Assembly: GCA_016200955.1 (NCBI GenBank)
Contig: JACQDU010000364.1
Span: forward strand, 1-8,803
Direction: 5' to 3'
DNA from: a bacterium
GTDB taxonomy: Bacteria > Planctomycetota > J058 > JACQDU01
DNA: 8,803 nucleotides
Part shown: positions 1 to 5,043 of the stretch, in pieces
Numbering within the stretch: the stretch's first letter is position 1
Layout: every line of letters begins with the position of its first letter
The notes under the pieces: model-generated
Databases searched by the model: none
Seen by the model: only the letters and a program-made list of their open reading frames with translations
What the model was told of the DNA's origin: nothing
Made by a program: the position numbers and the translations under genes

Positions 1-1185
1 CGGCTGCTGCTGGTTGGGCTGGTTCGGCTGGTTCGGATTCGGCTTCCCGGGCTGCTGGTTCGGCTGGCCGGGCTGGAGCGGCTGCGGCGTCTGGGGACGC
101 TGGCAGTCGGGGCAAGGCTCCGTCGTCTTCGTGTTCCCGTTGCAGGAAGGACAGAGCTCGAGGTCGTTGTTCTTGTTCAGGACCGCGCCCGTCCCCTTGC
201 AGGCCTCGCAGGGCTTCTCGATGACGCCGGTGCCGCCGCAGGTCTTGCACTTCTGCGGAGGCTGCTGGGGCTGCTGCGGATTCTGGGGCTGCTGCGGGTT
301 CTGCTGCTGAGGCTGCTGCGGATTCTGCTGCTGAGGTTGCTGCGGGTTCTGCTGGGGCTGCTGAGGATTCTGCTGGGGTTGCTGCGGGTTCTGCTGGGGC
401 TGCTGAGGATTCTGCTGGGGCTGCTGCGGGGTCTGGGGGAGCGGCTTCTCGATCTCCTCCTCGGGAACCTGGCAGTCCTCGTCGGGATGCTTGTCGCACC
501 CGTGCTTCCGGCACTCCTCGCAGAGATGCTCGGGGTTCGCGCGGTCGAAGGGCTTCACGTTCTCGAGGTTCTTCGAGTCGATGTCGTCGTCTTTCCCGTC
601 CCCGGACTTCTTGCCCTGGGAATCCTGGGCGAGCTCGTCCTTGGCGGCCTCGACGCTCTTCAGCATCTCCTCGACGAGGTCGAGCTGCTCCTTCACGTTC
701 TCGAGGTCCTTCAGGTCCGAGACCGCGGCCTGGAGGTCCTCGGCGGCCTTCATGTTGTCGCCGGAGCTCAGGTCCTTCCCCGCGTCGTTGAGAGCCTTCG
801 AGAGCTTCTCGTTCCGGCTCACGTCCTTCGAGAGAGACTTGAGGTCGTTCGCGAGCTTCTCGTGCTGCTCCTGCGAGAGGTCGCCGTCCTTCGTCTTCTT
901 GGCGATCTGCTCGAGCTCGGAGGCGGCCTTGGCGAAGTCGGCCTTCGCGAGAGCGTCCCGGAGCTGGCTCGTGGCGTCGCCCGACTGCGAGTCGCGGTGC
1001 TGCGTGTCGAAGGGCTCGACCTGCTGCTCGAGGTCGCGCGCGCGCTCGGCCAGGCGGTCGAGCTTGCGGAGCGCGTCCTTCTTGTCGGGATTGACCCGCA
1101 GGTCCTCCGCGAGCTTCGAGAGGTCGTCCAGGAGCTGCGTGACCTCGCCCTTGTCTCCGAGGAGCTTGTCCTTGAGGTTCTTCAG
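1..1185 (-). CDS. Coiled-coil / zinc-finger part of a large membrane-anchored protein (C-terminal part, runs off left edge, separated by a -1 frame break)
   Basis: An uninterrupted minus-strand reading frame runs from 1185 to the window edge (395 codons, no stop). Numbering from the CTG codon at 1185, residues 1-200 are Lys/Glu/Asp/Leu/Ala-rich with spaced leucines, typical of a long charged coiled coil. Residues 222-238 form a Cys/His cluster (CEEC at 222-225, then H228, C230, H233, C238). Residues 252-311 are a Pro-Gln-Asn repeat linker. Residues 313-361 hold four CxxC pairs: CKTCGGTG (313-320), CEACKGTG (326-333), CPSC (345-348) and CPDC (358-361). The first two match the DnaJ-type CxxCxGxG pattern, so binding of two zinc ions is likely. 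The tail to the edge is again Pro/Gln/Asn-rich. No good start codon with an SD exists for this frame; the nearest, GTG at 1236, lacks one. It is therefore most likely the continuation of the protein starting at 1646. Function is unknown; scaffolding or protein interaction at the membrane is an inference. Confidence 0.75.
   Translation of the reverse strand, partial: MKNLKDKLLGDKGEVTQLLDDLSKLAEDLRVNPDKKDALRKLDRLAERARDLEQQVEPFDTQHRDSQSGDATSQLRDALAKADFAKAASELEQIAKKTKDGDLSQEQHEKLANDLKSLSKDVSRNEKLSKALNDAGKDLSSGDNMKAAEDLQAAVSDLKDLENVKEQLDLVEEMLKSVEAAKDELAQDSQGKKSGDGKDDDIDSKNLENVKPFDRANPEHLCEECRKHGCDKHPDEDCQVPEEEIEKPLPQTPQQPQQNPQQPQQNPQQPQQNPQQPQQNPQQPQQQNPQQPQQQNPQQPQNPQQPQQPPQKCKTCGGTGVIEKPCEACKGTGAVLNKNNDLELCPSCNGNTKTTEPCPDCQRPQTPQPLQPGQPNQQPGKPNPNQPNQPNQQQP
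255..432 (-). repeat. Pro-Gln-Asn repeat tract (PQQNPQQ-type) inside the coiled-coil protein
   Basis: On the minus strand this stretch reads as repeated units of the form NPQQPQQ, with variants NPQQPQQQ and NPQQPQ, in frame with the flanking protein. It makes a flexible hydrophilic linker of about 59 residues between the Cys/His cluster and the four-CxxC finger. Proline codons (CCC/CCG/CCT) and asparagine codons (AAC/AAT) alternate, and the DNA repeats show unit gain and loss. The plus-strand reading (LLGLLR-type leucine repeats) is a shadow. Confidence 0.9.
335..418. repeat. Perfect 42-bp tandem direct repeat, two copies
   Basis: Bases 335-376 and 377-418 are identical over 42 positions, including the synonymous alternation of Asn and Pro codons. 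Each copy encodes 14 residues, two NPQQPQQ units. The neighbouring units on the 305-334 side differ in length (24-bp style units with an extra Gln codon). The identity points to recent expansion by slippage or unequal exchange. Confidence 0.9.
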
Positions 1186-1646
1186 GAGGGAACGAACGTG
1201 AGCGCGACCGCGAGGGCGAGCGGGAGCGGCAGCCACCGGAGCTCGCGCGGAGCGCGGAGCGGGAAGATGCGGCGCGGCTCGACGCCCCGGATGCGCGCCG
1301 CGGCGTCCTCGACGAGCGCGGCCTCGGCGGGACGCTTCGGCTCCCCGATCGCGAGAGCGCTCGAGACGCGCTCCTTGAGGTCGAGCCTCTGATCGAGGCC
1401 GACCGCCGCCTCGAGGGCAGACGTCCTCTTCCTGTAAGTGAGCACGGCCGCGACGAGCAGGACGACGGGGACGTAGACCGCGAGGTAAGCGAGCGAGCGG
1501 ACTCCGAGGTGCACGACCTTGTCTAGAGCGATGACGAGCATGCAGAGGAGGGCCGTGTAGAACGCCACCCTCGTCATCTGGTGGACGAACCGGATCCAGT
1601 TGAGGCGCCCCGCGACCCGCGCGACGACTCTCCGGATATCGTTCAC
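1182..1646 (-). CDS. N-terminal membrane part of the same large protein, ended early by a frame break
   Basis: This frame encodes 154 residues from a GTG start at 1646. A GTG at 1652 is also in frame, but the SD GGGAGG (1658-1653) abuts it and lies 6 nt before the GTG at 1646, so the latter is preferred. Three hydrophobic segments are visible: about 27-44 (FYTALLCMLVIAL), about 49-69 (LAVYVPVVLLVAAVL) and about 138-153 (PLPLALAVALTFVP). Between the second and third lies a soluble stretch with charged and Ala-rich sequence (LDQRLDLKERVSSALA). The frame ends at TGA 1184-1182 directly after the third segment. In the -1 frame the sequence goes straight on as LLKNLKDKLLGDKGE and stays open to the window edge, so this looks like the front half of one longer protein. 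The break may be a real one-base deletion, a sequence error or a programmed shift. Function is not recognised. It is separated from the upstream methyltransferase by about 250 bp, so it probably has its own promoter. Confidence 0.7.
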   Translation of the reverse strand: MNDIRRVVARVAGRLNWIRFVHQMTRVAFYTALLCMLVIALDKVVHLGVRSLAYLAVYVPVVLLVAAVLTYRKRTSALEAAVGLDQRLDLKERVSSALAIGEPKRPAEAALVEDAAARIRGVEPRRIFPLRAPRELRWLPLPLALAVALTFVPS

Positions 1647-1652
1647 GGTCAC

Positions 1653-1658
1653 CCTCCC
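1653..1658 (-). promoter_or_regulatory. Shine-Dalgarno that fixes the start of the left-edge membrane protein at GTG 1646
   Basis: GGGAGG on the minus strand ends 6 nt before the GTG at 1646-1644 but directly abuts the in-frame GTG at 1652-1650. Spacing therefore favours the downstream GTG. Confidence 0.6.
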
Positions 1659-1898
1659 GTCCGAGACGCTCTGAGTTTAACCGCCGCCCGCACGCTCGAC
1701 GAGGCCAAGACCGGCAGCAACCCCGCGCCGGCTCTCTCGTTGCGATGTCCACGCCGTTTCCGCGGGATGTCAAGCGGAGCAGACGTCCGTCCTCGCAAAC
1801 CCGCGTCGCTGCGTCTCCCCGAGATCCGCGACGAGGGATGGTGCACGTGGCGGGCCGATTCTTGCCCCAAAGTCAGGGGCTTCCAGGAGAAATGTCCT
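1659..1898. other. Intergenic stretch between the methyltransferase stop and the membrane-protein gene
   Basis: About 240 bp without a gene I can support. It contains a GCCCC/GGGGC hairpin close to the methyltransferase stop, a short CCGGC...GCCGG inverted repeat (1711-1731), and an AT-richer patch (GTTAAACT on the minus strand, about 1672-1679) that could be part of a promoter for the downstream gene. No convincing -35 element was seen. Confidence 0.4.
1864..1880 (-). terminator. Possible weak terminator hairpin after the methyltransferase gene
   Basis: GCCCC (1864-1868) pairs with GGGGC (1876-1880) across a 7-nt loop, about 18 nt past the methyltransferase stop. In the minus direction it is followed by AAGAATCGG rather than a U-run, so at best it is a pause or Rho-assisted site. 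Confidence 0.3.
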
Positions 1899-2792
1899 CT
1901 ACGAGAGCCGCGAGAGAACGTGGATCGCCCGGCGGCTCATCTCGAAGAACGACCCGTCTCGCTCGACTCCCACGGCCTCGTACCCGAGAGCGACCGCCGC
2001 GGCGATCGTCGAGCCCGAGCCCATGAAGGGATCGGCGACGACTCCTTCCCCGAGAGGGAGCGCGGCGCGGACGATCCGGCGGAGGAACGACTGCGGCTTG
2101 AGGCTCGGGTGAGGAGCGATCGTTCGCTCGCGGCGAGGCGTCCTCTCGCTCGGGATCACGTCCACGAAAGGAGAGCCGTCCGCCGAGCGGCGGAGCCCGC
2201 CGGTCTGCCAGCGGTCGAGGTTAGCCTCGAGCGTCCCGTCGAGCGGTTTCCGGAAGAGACCCCATGGCTCGTAGCCCCCGCGCGGCGTGGACGAGACGAA
2301 CGGGAACCTCTCGTGCGCGTTCTTCGGCCGGTTCCCGCCCCGGAGCGTCCTCACGAGGCGCACGACCTCGCACCGCCACTCGAGCCCGCTCCGGGCGAGC
2401 GCGGGAAACGCGATCTGCGAGAGCGTCGCGTTCGACGCGAGGAAGACGTGCCCTCCCGGTCTCAGCGCTCGCACGAGGAGCGGCCCGAGCCGCGCGAAGA
2501 ACGAGGCGAGCCGCTCGCGCTCGCGCGGGTTCAGGGCCGTGAAGCGCGGGAGAGGAGCGCGGACGCACCCCCCGATCGCGGGAGGGATGCGCCAGATCCC
2601 TCCCCTGCCCTGCCGGCGCTTCGCGAGCTCCGCGGGCTCGTACTCCTTCCACCCGTACGGCGGATCCGTGACGACGGCGTGCAGCGAATTCTCCTCGAGC
2701 GAGGCGAGCCACTCGAAGGCATCCGCCAGGACGATCTCTTGCCTGGGACCGACGCGGACTCTCTCGACCCGGCGCGGATGGACGAGCTCCAT
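1899..2792 (-). CDS. Solitary DNA methyltransferase (N6_N4_Mtase family, beta-type motif order)
   Basis: A 297-residue protein that would transfer a methyl group from S-adenosylmethionine to an exocyclic amino group in DNA. The catalytic motif DPPYGW is at 43-48. The AdoMet-binding motif DPFMGSGST is at 254-262, followed by GYEAVGVERD. This order (catalytic motif first, AdoMet motif near the C-terminus) is the beta class. DPPY is most common in N6-adenine enzymes, while N4-cytosine enzymes usually carry SPPY, so adenine is favoured but not proved. The central part (about 60-240) includes GGNRPKNAHERFPFVS and EPWGLFRKPL and probably holds target recognition. HPSLKPQSFLRRIVRAALP precedes the AdoMet motif, as is usual in the family. 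The ATG lies 9 nt after the mnmG stop with no clear SD, suggesting translation by reinitiation from mnmG. No endonuclease gene is adjacent within the window, so it looks like an orphan enzyme (regulatory or anti-restriction role inferred). Confidence 0.88.
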   Translation of the reverse strand: MELVHPRRVERVRVGPRQEIVLADAFEWLASLEENSLHAVVTDPPYGWKEYEPAELAKRRQGRGGIWRIPPAIGGCVRAPLPRFTALNPRERERLASFFARLGPLLVRALRPGGHVFLASNATLSQIAFPALARSGLEWRCEVVRLVRTLRGGNRPKNAHERFPFVSSTPRGGYEPWGLFRKPLDGTLEANLDRWQTGGLRRSADGSPFVDVIPSERTPRRERTIAPHPSLKPQSFLRRIVRAALPLGEGVVADPFMGSGSTIAAAVALGYEAVGVERDGSFFEMSRRAIHVLSRLS

Positions 2793-2801
2793 GCCCGGAG
2801 T

Positions 2802-4637
2802 CTACGGCTCGGCACCGACGCTCGCGGTGCTCTCTCCCCTGCGGGCGAGCTTCTTCAAGTGGATGATCAGCACCGTGAGGTCCGCGGGGTTCACGCCGGA
2901 GATCCGGCCCGCTTGCCCGATCGAGCGCGGGCGGACCTTCGAGAGCTTCTCCCGCGCCTCGAAGCGCAGCTCCTGGATCGAGCGGTAGTCGAGGTCCTCG
3001 GGCAGCTCCTCCGACTCGAGCTTCTTCGAGCGCTCGACGTCCTCTTCCTGGCGGGCTATGTAGCCCTCGTACTTCGTGTCGAGCTCGATCTGCTCCCGGG
3101 CTTCCGCGGAGAGCGACGAGAGCTCCGGGAGATCGCCGTCGATATCCGGGAGGGTCGCCTCCGGACGCCGCAAGACGCGGGCGAGCTCCGGCTTCCTCCC
3201 GAGGAGAGCGCGCCCTCGCGCGATCTCGTCTCGTTTTCTCTCGTAGAGCGAGAACCGCCGATCGTCCACGAGCCCGATCTCGCGCCCGAGCGGCGTGAGC
3301 CTCCGGTCCGCGTTGTCGTGGCGCAGGAGTAGCCGATACTCCGCCCGCGAGGAGAACATGCGGTAAGGCTCTCGCGTCCCGAGCGTCACGAGGTCGTCGA
3401 TCAAGACTCCCGTGTAAGCCGAGCTTCGCGGGAGGACGATCCCGCTCTCGTCCCGGGCCGCCCGCGCCGCGTTGATCCCCGCGAGGAGGCCCTGGCACGC
3501 CGCCTCCTCGTAGCCGGTCGTGCCGTTGATCTGGCCCGCGAAGAACAGGCCCGAGACGGTCTTGGTCTCGAGAGTCGGCCGGAGCTGCGTCGGCGGGAAG
3601 AAGTCGTACTCGACCGCGTAGCCGTAGCGGAGGATCTCCGCGCGCTCGAGGCCGACGATCGAGCGGATCACGTCTTCCTGGACGTCGGGCGGCATCGAGG
3701 TCGAGATCCCGTTCAGGTAGACCTCGAGCGTGTCGAGCCCCTCGGGCTCGACGAAGATCTGGTGGCTCGTCTTCTCCGGGAACTTGACGACCTTGTCCTC
3801 GAGGCTCGGGCAGTAGCGCGGGCCGATCCCTTCGATGATCCCCGAGTAGAGCGGCGAGCGGTGCATGTTCCGTCGGATCGCGTCGTGCGTCCGCTCGTTC
3901 GTGTGCGTGATCCAGCACGGGACCTGAGCGAGAGGGAGCGGCAGCCTCGTCTCGAACGAGAAGGGCACCGGCCGCTCGTCGCCGGGCTGGGGCTGCATCT
4001 TCGCGTAGTCGATCGTGCGCCCGTTCACGCGAGGAGGCGTTCCCGTCTTGAGCCGCCCGACCTCGAAGCCGTGCCCCGCGAGCGCTCCCGAGAGCTTGGC
4101 CGCCGGAGGCTCTCCCATGCGGCCTCCGTCCGACTTCGTGAGCCCGCAGTGGATCAGGCCGGACAGGAAGGTCCCCGTCGTGAGGACGACCGAGCGCGCC
4201 TCGTAGCGGCGGCCGTTCTTCGTGACGACCCCGCGAACGCGCGCGCCCTCGATCCAGACGTCGTCCACCATCTCCTGGAGCGTCGAGAGGTTCGCCTGCT
4301 CCTCGCACACTCGCTTCAATCGAGCGGCGTAGCGAGCCTTGTCCGACTGGCAGCGAGGGGCCTGGACCGCGGGGCCCTTCCGCGTGTTGAGCATCTTGAA
4401 GTGGATGCCCGTCGCGTCCGCGTTCCTCGCCATCTCGCCCCCGAGAGCATCGATCTCGCGGACGATCTGGCCCTTCGCTTGCCCTCCGATCGAGGGGTTG
4501 CAGGACATCTTCCCGATCGTGTCGAGGTTCCCGGTGAGGAGGAGCGTGCGCCTCCCCATGCGCGCCGCCGCGAGCGCGGCCTCCGTGCCGGCGTGGCCGG
4601 CACCGACGACGATCACCTCGTAAGGGGAGCGGTTCAA
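2802..4637 (-). CDS. mnmG: tRNA uridine-5-carboxymethylaminomethyl(34) synthesis enzyme MnmG (GidA)
   Basis: An FAD-dependent partner of MnmE. Together they install the (carboxymethyl)aminomethyl group at C5 of wobble U34 in tRNAs reading two-family codons, in the cytoplasm. The protein has 611 residues, close to the usual 620-630. The dinucleotide-binding motif GAGHAGTEAA is at 12-21, MSCNPSIGGQAKG at 44-56 and LNTRKGPAVQAP at 83-94. LKTGTPPR is at 196-203, and RYCPS at 274-278 carries the conserved catalytic-type cysteine C276. HQIFVEPEG is at 292-300 and GQINGTTGYEEA at 368-379. The C-terminal helical domain ends in the usual ISGVNPADLTVLIIHLKK, then a short tail. The start is TTG at 4637-4635, supported by the SD GGAGGA at 4648-4643, 5-6 nt away; the next residues (SPYEVIVVGAGHAG) match the family N-terminus. 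It is followed 9 nt downstream by the methyltransferase gene. Unlike the common arrangement it does not directly follow mnmE: a basic-peptide gene and an inverted repeat lie between. Confidence 0.98.
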   Translation of the reverse strand: MNRSPYEVIVVGAGHAGTEAALAAARMGRRTLLLTGNLDTIGKMSCNPSIGGQAKGQIVREIDALGGEMARNADATGIHFKMLNTRKGPAVQAPRCQSDKARYAARLKRVCEEQANLSTLQEMVDDVWIEGARVRGVVTKNGRRYEARSVVLTTGTFLSGLIHCGLTKSDGGRMGEPPAAKLSGALAGHGFEVGRLKTGTPPRVNGRTIDYAKMQPQPGDERPVPFSFETRLPLPLAQVPCWITHTNERTHDAIRRNMHRSPLYSGIIEGIGPRYCPSLEDKVVKFPEKTSHQIFVEPEGLDTLEVYLNGISTSMPPDVQEDVIRSIVGLERAEILRYGYAVEYDFFPPTQLRPTLETKTVSGLFFAGQINGTTGYEEAACQGLLAGINAARAARDESGIVLPRSSAYTGVLIDDLVTLGTREPYRMFSSRAEYRLLLRHDNADRRLTPLGREIGLVDDRRFSLYERKRDEIARGRALLGRKPELARVLRRPEATLPDIDGDLPELSSLSAEAREQIELDTKYEGYIARQEEDVERSKKLESEELPEDLDYRSIQELRFEAREKLSKVRPRSIGQAGRISGVNPADLTVLIIHLKKLARRGESTASVGAEP

Positions 4638-4642
4638 CGAGC

Positions 4643-4669
4643 TCCTCCGGCGAGCATTCTACGCTCGCC
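4643..4669 (-). promoter_or_regulatory. Candidate mnmG promoter -10 with overlapping inverted repeat and SD
   Basis: On the minus strand TAGAAT (4661-4656) is a 5/6 match to the sigma-70 -10 box. It lies inside a perfect 7-bp inverted repeat, GGCGAGC (4669-4663 read on minus) and GCTCGCC (4655-4649). The SD GGAGGA (4648-4643) follows at once. A -35 box is poor (TTGCGG at a short spacing). The inverted repeat could be an operator or a small mRNA hairpin. The promoter is plausible but unproved. Confidence 0.4.
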
Positions 4670-4699
4670 CGAGAACCCGCAACGGCGACAGGAAGCGAG

Positions 4700-4793
4700 G
4701 AACCGCGGAGCCGCGGAGGCCGCAGAGGCTTCGCAGAGAACCCGGACGTCGTTTCTCTGCGTACCTTCGCGACGCTCGGCGCCTCCGCGGTTC
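4700..4793. repeat. Long imperfect inverted repeat (REP/dispersed-repeat-like), 40-nt arms
   Basis: Arm 4701-4740 and the reverse complement of 4753-4792 agree at 29 of 40 positions without gaps, and one more pair (4700/4793) extends the outer stem. The outer stem is 11 bp (GAACCGCGGAG with CTCCGCGGTTC) and the inner stem 9 bp (CGCAGAGAA with TTCTCTGCG), around a 12-nt loop. The CCGCGGAGG / CGCAGAGA wording resembles a class of dispersed intergenic repeats I recall from many unrelated high-GC genomes. It lies between the basic-peptide gene and mnmG and could end or attenuate minus-strand transcripts, although no U-run follows. Confidence 0.7.
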
Positions 4794-4810
4794 AGGTGTT
4801 CGAGCAGAGC

Positions 4811-4891
4811 CTAGCGACGCTTCTTCTTCGCTCCGGCCTTTTTCCTCTTGGCTCCCTTTCGCTTCCCTGCCTTCTTCTTCTTCGCTGCCAT
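4811..4891 (-). CDS. Very short Lys/Arg/Ala/Gly-rich basic peptide (26 residues)
   Basis: ATG at 4891 to TAG at 4811. The peptide begins MAAKKKKAGKRKG and ends AGAKKKRR. Apart from the initiator Met it contains only Lys, Arg, Ala and Gly, with no acidic and no other hydrophobic residue. An SD-like AAGGAAGGGAG lies about 9 nt before the ATG (about 4901-4911). It stands alone in the otherwise gene-free spacer between mnmE and mnmG. The composition resembles the histone-H1-like tails and tiny basic ribosome- or nucleoid-associated peptides of high-GC bacteria, so nucleic-acid binding is the natural inference; no family was recognised. A chance ORF in a purine-rich tract is the alternative, but the SD and isolated position argue for a gene. 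Confidence 0.6.
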   Translation of the reverse strand: MAAKKKKAGKRKGAKRKKAGAKKKRR

Positions 4892-4973
4892 GCGGGCGTT
4901 CTCCCTTCCTTGCCGTTTTTTCGCGTGCGGCGAAACGTGCGCGACGTGAGCGCATCCCCCGAGCAACGTGCTT

Positions 4974-5003
4974 GTCTTACATCATCGGATGAGTTGACGT
5001 CAA
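4974..5003 (-). promoter_or_regulatory. Candidate promoter for the basic-peptide gene, with TTGACGTCAA palindrome
   Basis: On the minus strand TTGACG (5003-4998) is a 5/6 match to a -35 box and is part of the perfect 10-bp palindrome TTGACGTCAA (4994-5003). A weak -10 candidate, TAAGAC (4979-4974), follows after 18 nt. A start there would give a leader of about 75 nt before the ATG at 4891. The -10 match is poor, so this is tentative; the palindrome may instead be a regulator site. Confidence 0.3.
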
Positions 5004-5043
5004 ACGACGAGAAGCATGACGAGCGCCGTTTTTTCCTCGCGCA

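Noticed and set aside
1185..1193. Classical -1 slippery heptamer at the frame break
   Set aside because: GTTCCCTCC does not fit X XXY YYZ, and no strong downstream stem was recognised by eye.
1234..1236. GTG as an independent start for the coiled-coil frame
   Set aside because: No SD, and the extra N-terminal residues are Arg/Pro/Ala-rich antisense-like sequence inside the third hydrophobic segment's coding region; a frame break fits better.
337..1392. Long plus-strand ORF rich in leucine repeats (LLGLLR units)
   Set aside because: It is the antisense reading of the PQQN tract and coiled-coil frame. No SD, low-complexity repeats, and the minus-strand frame has the Cys motifs and coil.
1649..1870. 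73-codon minus-strand ORF in the methyltransferase / membrane-protein spacer
   Set aside because: No SD, Arg/Ser-rich non-protein-like composition, and it overlaps the better-supported start region at 1646.
1581..3332. 583-codon plus-strand ORF
   Set aside because: Arg/Pro/Glu-rich shadow lying opposite the methyltransferase and mnmG; long antisense frames are expected at this GC content.
2221..4308. 695-codon minus-strand ORF
   Set aside because: Out-of-frame reading of mnmG and the methyltransferase, with Arg/Gly/Ala-rich content and no domain motif.
4659..4955. 98-codon minus-strand ORF covering the basic-peptide gene and inverted repeat
   Set aside because: It is the frame-shifted reading of the 26-residue gene and of the repeat; the composition follows the repeat.
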